Origin: an uncultured Verrucomicrobia subdivision 3 bacterium
GTDB taxonomy: Bacteria; Verrucomicrobiota; Verrucomicrobiia; Limisphaerales; UBA11358
Length of the DNA: 62,071 nucleotides
Assembly (NCBI GenBank): GCA_903895255.1
Contig: CAITTG010000093.1
Span: forward strand, 1-62,071
Reading direction: 5' to 3'
Each line of letters opens with the position of its first letter. Position 1 is the stretch's first letter. Below the pieces are notes generated by a model, which saw only the letters and a list, made by a program, of their open reading frames with translations, made no database searches and was not told where the DNA came from. This document shows positions 44,165-52,594 of this stretch, piece after piece. Both the position numbers and the translations under genes were made by a program.

Positions 44165-45766
44165 ATGTCTATTAGCATTACCCAATCACCCGCCGAAAGT
44201 TTGGCAATCCGTCTGAAGGCTAACTGGCTTGTTATGTTGGTGGCAGTGCTGGCTTTCCTGCCCCTGCTGTGGAACTTTTTCATCATTTCGTGGAAACGTC
44301 CCGCGTATCAGTTTTTCCCCATGGCTATTTTTGCCGCCGGTGCGCTCGCGTGGCGGGCGGTGGAACAACTCCGCGGCTCCCCTGCGCCCGGCAACCTGCG
44401 CGTGACGCGCTGTCTGGCGATGGTCACTCTGCTGATGTGCATGCTGGCCAACTACTTGTGGTCTCCCTGGCTTGGTTTCGTCACATTCCTTCTCGGCTTG
44501 ACCATGGTCACGTGGGGGGTGGGGGGGAAACCCCTGCTCCAGGCGTTTCTACCCGTGGTTTTGATGCTGGTTATTATTTTGCCACCGCCCTGGGCTTTGG
44601 ATGAAAAACTTACGCTGTATTTGCGCGGGCTGGCCACTGATTTGAGCAGTTCGTTGCTGGACTGGTTGCGGGTAACCCATGTCCAGGACGGCAACACCCT
44701 GCAATTGCCCGGGCGGACCCTGTTCATGGAGGAGGCTTGCAGTGGCATTAATTCCTTTGTTTTGTGCAATGCCTTCTGCTTGTTTTGGCTGCTGTGGCAG
44801 CGCCGATCCCTCACCTGGCTGCTGCTGGCCATGCCTGCCACCAGCCTCTTTGTCGTGCTTGGAAATATTGTGCGCATTACCACCTGTGCGGCGGCCGATT
44901 ACTTCTGGCACATTGATTTATTGAATGGCTGGCGCCATGAAACCTTTGGACTAGTGCTGCTGCTGATTTATTGCGGACTTATTCTGAGCATGGACCAATG
45001 GCTGGTTTTTTTGTTTCAGCCCCGCCGTCAAGCCGCCAGCCCCGGTTCGAAGAACCCTCCCGCGCCGGTGACTTTCCCTGTTCCGACTCCGAAGAATGCA
45101 CCGGTCTTTGGCTACCGCTTTGTCAGCCCGGCCTTGGCCATGGTTGGCCTGGGCGTCTTTGCGTTCCATGAACTGCGTCAAGGTCCCGCCACGCTGGCCT
45201 CAATTTCCATCTTCAAATCCCCGGTGGAACTTAAGCTCTCCCTGCCTGCCACCCTCGCCGGATGGCAGCGCGTCAATTCGAATTACGGCGATCAGTCCCT
45301 CCTGCAGACGTGGGGTTTTCACTCCACCAGCTGGCATTTTATTCACGAGGGTATCGAGGCCGTTGTGGCCGTGGATTATCCCTTGGATGGGTTTCACGAT
45401 GTGCGCGGGTGTTACGTTCTCAATGGCTGGTCGGTCTTGCAAGAAGCTCAGGTGTTTCGCCGGCAGGGTGCTGAAGATCTCCACATGACAAAACTCAGTT
45501 TGGCCATGGGTTTTCGCCATGCCATGGTTTTGCACTCCGTGATGGACGAACATGGCAATTGGCTCTCCAAAGAGTCGCAACCAGCCTTTCCCAACGCCCT
45601 GCCCCCCACTGGTTATCGCATTCAAATGATCACTGGCGGAAACGGCCTGGGCTATGCGCCCTCCTCGGTTGAGTTTGAGAGCGATGCGCAGGCATTGTTT
45701 TTGGCGGCGCGACAGAGCCTTGTGGCCCAAATGGTTGAACAATTCCAACACGCCGCCATTAAATGA
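44165..45766 (+). CDS. Exosortase fused to an EpsI (DUF3485) domain
   Basis: 533 aa. The N-terminal membrane part (residues about 20-285, eight or so helices) holds the exosortase triad: Cys192 in EEACSGINSF, Arg237 in LGNIVRITT, His258 in RHETFGLVLLL. This transpeptidase-like enzyme cleaves PEP-CTERM tails at the membrane. A Pro-rich linker leads to a periplasmic EpsI-like domain (from about 345) with AVDYPLDGFHDVRGCYVLNGW. In many bacteria EpsI is separate, so this is a fusion form; the exact exosortase subtype is not assigned. GTG 44150 is another possible start. Its stop overlaps the TPR gene by four bases (ATGA). Confidence 0.93.
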   Translation: MSISITQSPAESLAIRLKANWLVMLVAVLAFLPLLWNFFIISWKRPAYQFFPMAIFAAGALAWRAVEQLRGSPAPGNLRVTRCLAMVTLLMCMLANYLWSPWLGFVTFLLGLTMVTWGVGGKPLLQAFLPVVLMLVIILPPPWALDEKLTLYLRGLATDLSSSLLDWLRVTHVQDGNTLQLPGRTLFMEEACSGINSFVLCNAFCLFWLLWQRRSLTWLLLAMPATSLFVVLGNIVRITTCAAADYFWHIDLLNGWRHETFGLVLLLIYCGLILSMDQWLVFLFQPRRQAASPGSKNPPAPVTFPVPTPKNAPVFGYRFVSPALAMVGLGVFAFHELRQGPATLASISIFKSPVELKLSLPATLAGWQRVNSNYGDQSLLQTWGFHSTSWHFIHEGIEAVVAVDYPLDGFHDVRGCYVLNGWSVLQEAQVFRRQGAEDLHMTKLSLAMGFRHAMVLHSVMDEHGNWLSKESQPAFPNALPPTGYRIQMITGGNGLGYAPSSVEFESDAQALFLAARQSLVAQMVEQFQHAAIK

Positions 45767-48084
45767 GGGATTCCCAGTTAAACAATCGGATTGATGACTG
45801 GCTGGCCAGCCGTCCCTGGCATCTCCTCTGGTACTGCCTTCCAGTACTACTGATTGGGATGTTCACCCTTCTTTTGGTCTATGTGCTCTATAGCCAGCCA
45901 AAAAATTCCTTTCAGCACCGTTATGACGCCCTCGCCAAACAGTTGCTGGCAGCGGGCCGGTTCGAAGAGGCGCGCGTGGCCTGCTTGCGCGGCCTGTCGG
46001 GCGCCAATAATGAGCGGGATACCGCCCAGTGGCTTTATTCTCTTGCCGTGGCGCTCAACGGCTTGGGAAACACCCAGCAAGCCCAGGCACTCGTCAAGGC
46101 TGCCGCTCCGTTGGATCATCCGGGCTCGCTCCCCGCGCATTTGCTCATGGCCCGTAGCTTGCTGTCATCCACCAATTTAACCGCCCGGGCCATCCGCGAG
46201 GCCCGGGCAAATCCCACCAATGCTACGGCCGTTGTGTTGCACATGGCCGAACGTCATTTGCTCAATGCCCTCGTGCTGGATCCCGACTCCTTGGACGTCA
46301 ACGAGGCCCTTGGTCGCTATTACATTAACATTCATCAGTTGGCCAAAGCCCGATCCTATTTGATGAAGATTTTTTCCACCAAGCCCGACACCGCTCTGCT
46401 CCTCGCCATTTGTGCTGATTTGGATAATGACGCCCCATCAGCCATTCAATGGTCCGATCGCGCCGTGGTGGCCTTTGAGCAAAATTTGATAAAAAGCGCC
46501 CCCAAATATAACTATGGCGACCGCGAAGGTTTGGTGGAGGCCTTGGGGATAAAAAGTAAATACACCACCTTTAACCCCTCCCAAAACATCATGATCACCA
46601 ACGATGCGCCTGAGGACAGCCCCTTGATCTGGCTCGGTATCGTGCATCTCCTGTTGATCAAAGGAAAATATGCCCCGGCCATGGCCACGCTCGACGAGCA
46701 AATGCTCGTAAGTTCCAACTCGTTATACGCGTCCGCCATCGGTGAACTAAGTGCTGCTTGGGCACAGGCAATTCCCCCCAACGAACCTGGGGCGGCAGCC
46801 GCCCGGTTGCGTCTGGTCGAGAAAGGTCTCAAAAATGCCCCGGATAATCTCATCTTGCAATTGCTCCTCGTCCAGCTAGCTCAGGGCACGGGCGACTCGG
46901 CGGCTGAGGCCAAGGCCCTGCTGGATCAGAAAGTTGCCGCCGCCACCGGCCAGTCGGCGGCCCTCTGGGAATTCATTTTTTGGACCGATGCGCGCATCCA
47001 TGGGGACTTGGTCACCGCTCGCAAACACTTGGACAAGGCCTACCAATTAGCACCTAACAACCCGCGGATTCAAAATGACAAGGCCTTGGACTTGGCGACC
47101 GGCTCGCGGGCCGATCAGGAGCGGGCGTTGCAAATAATTCAGAATGTGGTCAATCGTTTGCCTTATGACGCCGCCTATCGTGATACCCGGGGTCAGATTT
47201 TAGCTCGGATGGGCCGTAACCCCGAGGCCAAGGCGGATTTGGAATATGCCTCCCTCCGCCTCCCTAACCCAGTGGAAACTCGCCGTGTGCTGGCCAAAGT
47301 CTACGCGGCGATGGGCATTGTTCCCGACAAACTTGCCACGGATCAATTATCAGAGGCCGCTCGCCTGGTAAAAACCCGGCAATTCGACTCCGCTCTGCAG
47401 GTTTTGGACAAAGCCAATATGGCCAACCCCAATTCCGCCTACGACGCGGCCATTGCTGACGTTTGTCTCGCCGGACTCCAAGCGATGCCGCTCAATAGTC
47501 CGGATCGGATCAAACTCATTGAAAAAGGCCTCGCCTCCGATCCCGGCAACGAACAACTTCACGTGCTGGCGGTGCAAGCCACGCACGCGCCCGGTGAACT
47601 GGGCCGAGGGGCCAGAAAACTGCTCGATCAGGCCGTCGCCGCCTCCGTGGGCGAATCAGCTGCTCAATGGCATCTTTTTTTGGGGCGGGATGCGCGCTCC
47701 TCCGGTGATTTGGCCACCGCTCGGCGGGAACTCGCGGCCGCTTATGCCCTCTCGCCGAAATCCACCGAGATCCAGATTGATTTGGCGATCTTGCTGGCCG
47801 ATGGCAACCACCAAGACCTGCAACAGGCGTTGCAATTGATTCAACCGGTGGTGGATCAGTTTCCCAATGACCCCAATTTCGTGTTTACTCACGGGAAAAT
47901 CCTGGCCCGGTTGGGACGCTACCAGGAGGCTCTTCTGGATTTGGAGTTTGCCGCCCCACGGCTTAATGAGGCCCATGATGCCCACGAGGCTCGTCTGCAG
48001 CTCGCCTCAGTTTATGATGCACTTGGTCGCCCCAAAGACGCAGAGAGCCAGCGCCGCCTCGCCCGGGAAAAAACCGCAATGTAA
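45763..48084 (+). CDS. Membrane-anchored TPR protein of the exosortase operon
   Basis: 773 aa. A membrane helix (about 22-46) anchors a periplasmic chain of tetratricopeptide repeats through the rest of the protein, with repeating patterns like AGRFEEARVACLRGL, GNTQQAQALVKAA, LARMGRNPEAKADLEYAS and LARLGRYQEALLDLEFAA. The two halves share a similar series (SAALWEFIFWTDARIHGDLVTARKHL and SAAQWHLFLGRDARSSGDLATARREL), indicating internal duplication. Large TPR proteins accompany many exosortases and may scaffold secretion. Translation is coupled to the exosortase gene by the ATGA overlap. Confidence 0.88.
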   Translation: MRDSQLNNRIDDWLASRPWHLLWYCLPVLLIGMFTLLLVYVLYSQPKNSFQHRYDALAKQLLAAGRFEEARVACLRGLSGANNERDTAQWLYSLAVALNGLGNTQQAQALVKAAAPLDHPGSLPAHLLMARSLLSSTNLTARAIREARANPTNATAVVLHMAERHLLNALVLDPDSLDVNEALGRYYINIHQLAKARSYLMKIFSTKPDTALLLAICADLDNDAPSAIQWSDRAVVAFEQNLIKSAPKYNYGDREGLVEALGIKSKYTTFNPSQNIMITNDAPEDSPLIWLGIVHLLLIKGKYAPAMATLDEQMLVSSNSLYASAIGELSAAWAQAIPPNEPGAAAARLRLVEKGLKNAPDNLILQLLLVQLAQGTGDSAAEAKALLDQKVAAATGQSAALWEFIFWTDARIHGDLVTARKHLDKAYQLAPNNPRIQNDKALDLATGSRADQERALQIIQNVVNRLPYDAAYRDTRGQILARMGRNPEAKADLEYASLRLPNPVETRRVLAKVYAAMGIVPDKLATDQLSEAARLVKTRQFDSALQVLDKANMANPNSAYDAAIADVCLAGLQAMPLNSPDRIKLIEKGLASDPGNEQLHVLAVQATHAPGELGRGARKLLDQAVAASVGESAAQWHLFLGRDARSSGDLATARRELAAAYALSPKSTEIQIDLAILLADGNHQDLQQALQLIQPVVDQFPNDPNFVFTHGKILARLGRYQEALLDLEFAAPRLNEAHDAHEARLQLASVYDALGRPKDAESQRRLAREKTAM

Positions 48085-48204
48085 ATTTATTTAATTTACC
48101 GCTTGCAAAAATTTTCAGATGAGGTAATCTATTGAAGGTTTTTCGTTAAGGTGGCTGCCTTAAGTGGGGTTTAAGGTGCTGATAAAAAAAATAAAATTTT
48201 GTAG

Positions 48205-48232
48205 TTGCAATAAAAGAAATAAGTGTTATAGT
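48205..48232 (+). promoter_or_regulatory. Promoter of the PEP-CTERM substrate gene
   Basis: TTGCAA (48205-48210), a 16-base spacer and TATAGT (48227-48232) in an A+T-rich stretch. The predicted leader is about 80 bases. Upstream, a small hairpin (TTAAGG 48146-48151, CCTTAA 48158-48163) separates it from the TPR gene. Confidence 0.55.
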
Positions 48233-48317
48233 TCTGGGAGCATAAGGAACGATACCTAGCTGAGAAAAACGAGAAGAAGTGGGACTGTTTTAAACAATCG
48301 AATTAGACTAAAACTAT

Positions 48318-48953
48318 ATGAAAATGAACAAATTGATGGCGTTGGTTGCATTGGGGCTTTCAGCCGCCTCTGCTCAAGCGAACTGGAGCATCGTGGGTAA
48401 CCAGCCGGTTACCACCGCTGCGGGCACCTCGGGTTCTGAAACGTTTGTGATCACCGGTAGCTCTGACTTGGCTGAAGGTACCTACAACCTCGGCAACGTG
48501 GTGACCTCGGTGAATGACGGCTTGCAAAACGTTCAAGGCACCGCTTTTTCCGCCCTCACGGATAACAACAATGTTATTCTGCCTTCCGGTGGTAACCTTG
48601 GCTCTGCGATGACCGTTGACTTGACCTACCTTTTCAACGTTCACTCCAAAAGGCTGCCTGGCTCCTACATTGACGAAGTCAATGGCTCATATGATGCTAC
48701 TTACAACAATGCCATCGGCGTCACTGTTTCTTGGTTCGTTCCCCTTGGCACCCACGCCGGCAATTACTCCATCGCTGTGGCTTTGGACGCTACTCTTGCC
48801 ACTGGTGGTCCTACTATCGCTGACCCGATTGGTAATATCATCGTTATCGTTCCTGCTCCGGAACCTGCTCAGACCTTGGCTGGTGCCATGCTCTTGGGCT
48901 GCGGCGGTTTGATCTTTGCCGGTCGCCGTTTGTTCAAGAAGCAGTCCGCCTAA
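48318..48953 (+). CDS. PEP-CTERM sorting-domain protein, likely dedicated exosortase substrate
   Basis: 211 aa. Signal peptide 1-22 (ending SAQA), a beta-rich Ser/Thr/Asn/Gly domain, then APEP at 180-183, a Gly/Leu-rich hydrophobic helix (about 187-203) and a basic end (GRRLFKKQSA). It follows directly after the exosortase and TPR genes, with its own promoter and a strong terminator. Its codons favour GGT, GCT, AAC and ACC far more than neighbouring genes do, as in highly expressed genes. It is the best candidate for the main sorted product. No other domain is recognised. Confidence 0.9.
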   Translation: MKMNKLMALVALGLSAASAQANWSIVGNQPVTTAAGTSGSETFVITGSSDLAEGTYNLGNVVTSVNDGLQNVQGTAFSALTDNNNVILPSGGNLGSAMTVDLTYLFNVHSKRLPGSYIDEVNGSYDATYNNAIGVTVSWFVPLGTHAGNYSIAVALDATLATGGPTIADPIGNIIVIVPAPEPAQTLAGAMLLGCGGLIFAGRRLFKKQSA

Positions 48954-48996
48954 TCGCTAGGCTGGTTTGACCAAAAGTCGCCAAATTTAATCGTGG

Positions 48997-49031
48997 AACG
49001 GCCTGATTTGAAAAATTCAGGCCGTTTCTTT
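48997..49031 (+). terminator. Rho-independent terminator
   Basis: Arms AACGGCCTGA (48997-49006) and TCAGGCCGTT (49017-49026) form a perfect ten-base stem with a ten-base loop, followed by TCTTTTT. It ends the single-gene PEP-CTERM transcript 44 bases past its stop. Confidence 0.9.
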
Positions 49032-49096
49032 TTGCCCTGATGCCAAGTTAAAAACGTTACCTTAAATCGCCGATTTTAAGCTATCTTGGACATTCA

Positions 49097-50305
49097 ATGA
49101 AAATACTGTTGCTCAATCAGACGTTTTATCCTGATGTTGTCTCCACCGCGCAGCACTTGAGCGAACTGGCGACTGGGTTAGCCGAGCGCGGTCACGAAGT
49201 CACGGTCGTCACTGGGCGGCGTGCCTACGACTCTCCGGATCGTCAGTTTGCTGCCCGTGAGGAATGGCGGGGGATTAAAATATTTCGCGTCTTTTCCACT
49301 CGATTTGGCAAAGGTGCCAAATGGCATCGAGCGCTCGATTTTGCCAGTTTTATCCTGTTTAGCTGTGGGCGGTTGCTTACCCTCCCTCGTCAAGACTTGG
49401 TGGTGGCGCTCACCACGCCGCCCTTGATATCGTTTATTGGGGCCTGGCGGGCTAAATTGTGGGGGGCGCGCTTCGGTTATTGGGTGATGGACATGAACCC
49501 GGATGAAGCCATTGCAGCGGGTTGGTTACGGGCGGATTCGTTCGTGGCCCGGCTCCTAGAAAAGATGTCGCGATTTAGTTTCGGACGTTCCAACTGCATT
49601 ATTGCCCTGGACCGGTTCATGCGTGATCGCATCGTGGCCAAAGGCGTGCCTCCCGGGCGGATTCTGGTATTGCCACCCTGGTCTCAAGATCAGGACGTCA
49701 GTTTTGATGCGTCTGGCCGGGAGCAGTTTCGCCAGAAACATGGTTTAACGGGAAAATATGTGGTGATGTATTCGGGCAATCATAGCCCGGTTCATCCATT
49801 AAATACTTTGATGGTGGCTGCCGAATGCCTGTCGGCGGATGCGTCGATTATGTTTTGTTTTGTGGGAGGCGGGAGTGAGTTTAAGCGGGTGAAGGCTTGG
49901 GCGGAGGCGGGCAAGCGAAGCAATGTGCTTTGCCTGCCGTATCAACCGCTGGCGCAACTGTCCGGTTCGCTTTCGGCCGCCGATGCCCATGTGGTGGTCA
50001 TGGGGGATGCCATGCTGGGGTTGGTGCATCCCTGCAAGATTTACAACATGCTGGCGGTGGGGGCGCCGGTGATTTATATCGGACCGCAGCCCAGTCATGT
50101 GACCGAAATTTTGGATCAGCCGGGGCAGGGGCATCCTTGGTGCTCGGCCCGCCATGGTGAAGGCGAGGCGCTGGCGGAGCGGATCCGGGAATTGCGGCTG
50201 CGTGCGGGAGAACGGAAGTGCCCCACGGAGTTGACGGCGCAGTTTTCCAAAAAAACATTGTTGCCCAAGATGATTGCCGGATTGGAAAAAGTACCAGAAT
50301 CTTGA
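49097..50305 (+). CDS. Glycosyltransferase family 4 (WbuB-like)
   Basis: 402 aa. N-terminal KILLLNQTFYPDVVSTAQHLSELATGLAERGHEVTVVTGRR and a membrane-proximal helical insert around FGYWVMDMNPDEAIAAGW are features of the WbuB group. C-terminal YVVMYSGNHSPVHPLNTLMVAAE and VHPCKIYNMLAVGAPVIYIGPQ. It is separated from the other sugar-transfer genes by the exosortase unit and has a terminator on each side, so it is probably transcribed alone. Confidence 0.9.
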   Translation: MKILLLNQTFYPDVVSTAQHLSELATGLAERGHEVTVVTGRRAYDSPDRQFAAREEWRGIKIFRVFSTRFGKGAKWHRALDFASFILFSCGRLLTLPRQDLVVALTTPPLISFIGAWRAKLWGARFGYWVMDMNPDEAIAAGWLRADSFVARLLEKMSRFSFGRSNCIIALDRFMRDRIVAKGVPPGRILVLPPWSQDQDVSFDASGREQFRQKHGLTGKYVVMYSGNHSPVHPLNTLMVAAECLSADASIMFCFVGGGSEFKRVKAWAEAGKRSNVLCLPYQPLAQLSGSLSAADAHVVVMGDAMLGLVHPCKIYNMLAVGAPVIYIGPQPSHVTEILDQPGQGHPWCSARHGEGEALAERIRELRLRAGERKCPTELTAQFSKKTLLPKMIAGLEKVPES

Positions 50306-50512
50306 AGATTCATTGGTTTTTCGTTTAATCGGTTATTTGGTTAAATTGCTAAATTATTTGCCGTCAGTGGCTTAGGCGTTAGTTTGGGGGTGGGGCGCAG
50401 CCTGCCCATGCCCTTAGCTGGGCTGTTGGCCGGCAGGGCGGGCGTTACCGGGGCGACGCCGATCGGATTGGCGGATATCCTTTCCACTTTCATCGCTGGA
50501 ATTTTGTCAGGG

Positions 50513-50551
50513 GACCCTGGACAACCGCTGTCCAGGGTCTCCTTTTTTTTT
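50513..50551 (+). terminator. Strong Rho-independent terminator
   Basis: Perfect 11-base stem GACCCTGGACA (50513-50523) with TGTCCAGGGTC (50529-50539), loop ACCGC, then CC and a run of at least nine T. It lies about 210 bases after the glycosyltransferase stop and 95 bases before the tRNA gene. The sequence 50306-50512 holds no evident protein gene and might be a long 3' UTR or a small RNA. Confidence 0.9.
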
Positions 50552-50645
50552 AATTTTTTTGGCGGGGCGGCGGTAACCTCACGGCGGGCTTGCCGGCGGG
50601 CGGGGGGATGGCGTAGTATCGCCGGTAGAGGGTGGAACACCCAAC

Positions 50646-50721
50646 GGGCTCGTAGCTCAGCGGTTAGAGCGCGCGACTCATAATCGCTTGGTCCCCGGTT
50701 CAAATCCGGGCGGGCCCACCA
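50646..50721 (+). tRNA. tRNA-Ile2 (anticodon CAU, lysidine type)
   Basis: 76 bases with encoded CCA. The acceptor stem GGGCUCG/CGGGCCC pairs with one G-U. The D arm is GCTCAGCGGTTAGAGC, the anticodon loop CTCATAA, and the T arm CCCGG-TTCAAAT-CCGGG. The anticodon CAT with GACTCATAATCGCTTGGTC closely matches bacterial ileX-type tRNAs rather than elongator tRNA-Met, so modification of C34 to lysidine by TilS is expected. The Met/Ile2 choice rests on similarity from memory. Confidence 0.9.
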
Positions 50722-50723
50722 CT

Positions 50724-51062
50724 TTAGAGCAGCATATGAACCATGGATGGCAGGGGGGTCTGCCGCAGCTTCGGTTTGATGACTTTTTCCGTCAGGTGAT
50801 CCCGGAGCAGGTTGTTCACCCACTCGCGGGAGGTTTCAATCTCACCTACTTCCAGATAGGTTTCGTTGTCCCGCTCCACCAGCTCGTAATGTTTGACGCG
50901 GATTTGGAGGGGCTGGGTTTCGCCCTTCAGTTCCAGGGTCAGGGCCAGAGTGCGTTTTTCGGTATCAATATCCAGTTCGGTCAGCGTGCCGTAAGGTTTT
51001 AGCACACTGGAATTCAAAGTCTGCCGGGCCGCCGTGGAGGCAAAATTCTTTAGAAAGCTCAT
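50724..51062 (-). CDS. Small conserved protein of unknown function
   Basis: 112 aa. No signal peptide or membrane helix. The pattern LTELDIDTEKRTLALTLELKGETQPLQIRVKHYEL suggests a beta-sandwich, followed by a helix with WVNNLLRDHLTEKVIKPKL. I do not recognise the family. It is transcribed toward the tRNA gene and ends two bases from its 3' end. The start ATG at 51062 follows an ordinary spacer. Confidence 0.65.
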   Translation of the reverse strand: MSFLKNFASTAARQTLNSSVLKPYGTLTELDIDTEKRTLALTLELKGETQPLQIRVKHYELVERDNETYLEVGEIETSREWVNNLLRDHLTEKVIKPKLRQTPLPSMVHMLL

Positions 51063-51424
51063 GGTGCGGTCGATGTTAAGGCATGGCGGTTAGGATGGGA
51101 ATCGTAAATCGACGGGATGGGTGGGTGAGTGGAGGTCATAGAAACCGCTAAAGTTTTAACCGTGGATGGCCACGGATTCAAAGCGAAGCGCCAAACCCCC
51201 ACGGCCAATAACCAGAGAGACATCAAGCAGGGCGGATAGATGGGACGAATAGGACGAATAGGACCGATGCACTGGCGGGTAGGGGGGGATGGAAATCCAT
51301 AATCACACAGCAGGCGGACGTGCTGCGGGTCACGGACCCGCGCGCCGGGGCAGTTCTGGGCGCGGGTTCAGTTTGACAAACGCCCGCTTTGAGACACATT
51401 ACCTCTTACGAAAGGCAAATTGCT
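51063..51424. other. Intergenic region with short repeats
   Basis: About 360 bases between divergent genes. It contains a short tandem repeat of GGACGAATA (51243-51264) and a palindrome-containing repeat (51322-51348). There is also a possible promoter for the next gene, TTGACA at 51373-51378 with a weak -10 (CATTAC) 18 bases on. No gene was seen. Confidence 0.45.
51322..51348. repeat. Palindromic repeat, copy 1
   Basis: GCGGGTC-ACG-GACCCGC (51325-51341) followed by GCGCCGGG. An almost identical copy is at 52121-52147, on the other side of the gene at 51425. It looks like a REP-type element. Confidence 0.7.
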
Positions 51425-51976
51425 ATGAAACCTTTGCGGCTTGGCGGGTTGTCTCTGTCGGTGGCTTGTTTTATCGGGTTGTTGAAGGCGCCGGAAACCG
51501 TCATGGCGGATGAGGCGGCCGCTGCTCCGGTCGCGGTGCCACCGCTGGCTTACGGGGTGTCGGATATTATTCAAATGTCGCAGGCCCAAGTGGGTGATCC
51601 CACCATCGTTACCTTTATTAAAAACTCCGGCAATAGCTACGGCTTGGATGGTGCCCAGGTCATTTATTTGCACCAGCAAGGGGTTTCGACGGCGGTGATT
51701 ACCGCCATGCTGACGCAGCCCGCAGCGGGCAGCCAGCCGGTGGCGGCCGCGCCCGAAAATATTGTGGTGCCGGTCGCCGCTCCGTTGGTCACCGTGGTGC
51801 CGGAGGCGTCCGTCCCGGATGCCGTGCCGGCCTCCACGGTCTATGTGATACCCGATACGCAGACGTGCCGTTATTATCATTCCTACCGTCCTGCCACCGG
51901 TTATTCGCCCATTGCGGTTTATACCGGTTCGGGCGGTTATCGGGGGGGATGCAACCACGGGGCGTGGTATCATTAG
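51425..51976 (+). CDS. Secreted protein with a helical QAxVGD repeat-like domain
   Basis: 183 aa. Signal peptide about 1-29 (ending VMA). Residues about 42-95 contain VSDIIQMSQAQVGDPTIVTFIKNSGNSYGLDGAQVIYLHQQGVSTAVITAML, a small helical module that I recall from many uncharacterised Verrucomicrobial and related secreted proteins. The rest is Pro/Ala/Val-rich and ends in a Tyr/Gly/His-rich tail with four Cys/His residues. An AAGG ribosome site precedes ATG 51425; an upstream in-frame start at 51389 gives no signal peptide. Function unknown. Confidence 0.72.
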   Translation: MKPLRLGGLSLSVACFIGLLKAPETVMADEAAAAPVAVPPLAYGVSDIIQMSQAQVGDPTIVTFIKNSGNSYGLDGAQVIYLHQQGVSTAVITAMLTQPAAGSQPVAAAPENIVVPVAAPLVTVVPEASVPDAVPASTVYVIPDTQTCRYYHSYRPATGYSPIAVYTGSGGYRGGCNHGAWYH

Positions 51977-52120
51977 CCCTTGGTCAACCCGCATGGCCTT
52001 AATTGCGTGGATTTCCGCCTTAGACTCCCCGGCGCCCCATGTGCTGATTTGCGATCCGCAGTCGGAATTTAGTGGCCCGGGGCGGAAGGTTAACTCCAAC
52101 CTTGCCCGGCAAGGCGACGG

Positions 52121-52147
52121 GCTGCGGGTCATGGACCCGCGCGCCGG
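52121..52147. repeat. Palindromic repeat, copy 2
   Basis: GCGGGTC-ATG-GACCCGC (52124-52140) followed by GCGCCGGG. It differs from the copy at 51322 by one base in the central triplet. Confidence 0.7.
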
Positions 52148-52224
52148 GAAGGATGGCCGGTGCTTGAGGCCACGGCGACCGGTCCGCTCACACCGCATGA
52201 CTCATCGCCAGTCGCTGTTCCCCT

Positions 52225-52590
52225 ATGATTTTAGCCACGATTAACGCAACCCGGCAGGTCATGGTAGTCAGCTATGTCGGCCACATTCGACCGGCCGACC
52301 TTAAAGAAAGTCGTGAGGAGCTCAAAGTTCTCCTGGCCGGCATGCGTCCGGGATTTCGCATGCTGGTGGATCTTTCGCAGCTCGAATCCATGGGCCTCGA
52401 TTGCCGGGCGGAACTGGGCCGGAACATGGATTTGTTCTCGCTGGCCGGGGTGGGGCGCGTGGTACGGGTGATCCCCGATCCCACCAAGGATTTAGGCCTC
52501 AACATCCTGGCCGTTTTTCATTATCCCCACCGCCCGGAAATCATCAACTGTTCGGTATTGGCCGACGGGATTGCAAAGCTGCTGGCGTAA
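52225..52590 (+). CDS. STAS/SpoIIAA-like small protein
   Basis: 121 aa. The order of strands and helices (VMVVSYVGHIRPADLKESREELKVLLAGMRPGFRMLVDLSQLESM) matches the SpoIIAA-like/STAS fold: an N-terminal hairpin, a helix, then a buried MLVDLSQL strand. The phosphorylatable serine region of true anti-sigma antagonists is not clear. It is followed four bases later by the end of a convergent gene. A role in signalling or binding is possible but not shown. Confidence 0.65.
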   Translation: MILATINATRQVMVVSYVGHIRPADLKESREELKVLLAGMRPGFRMLVDLSQLESMGLDCRAELGRNMDLFSLAGVGRVVRVIPDPTKDLGLNILAVFHYPHRPEIINCSVLADGIAKLLA

Positions 52591-52594
52591 ACCG

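Noticed and set aside
50341..50823. Open frame on the minus strand containing ARPDLNRGPSDYESRALTAELR
   Set aside because: This peptide is the known artefact of translating a tRNA gene antisense. It lies exactly over the tRNA at 50646-50721.
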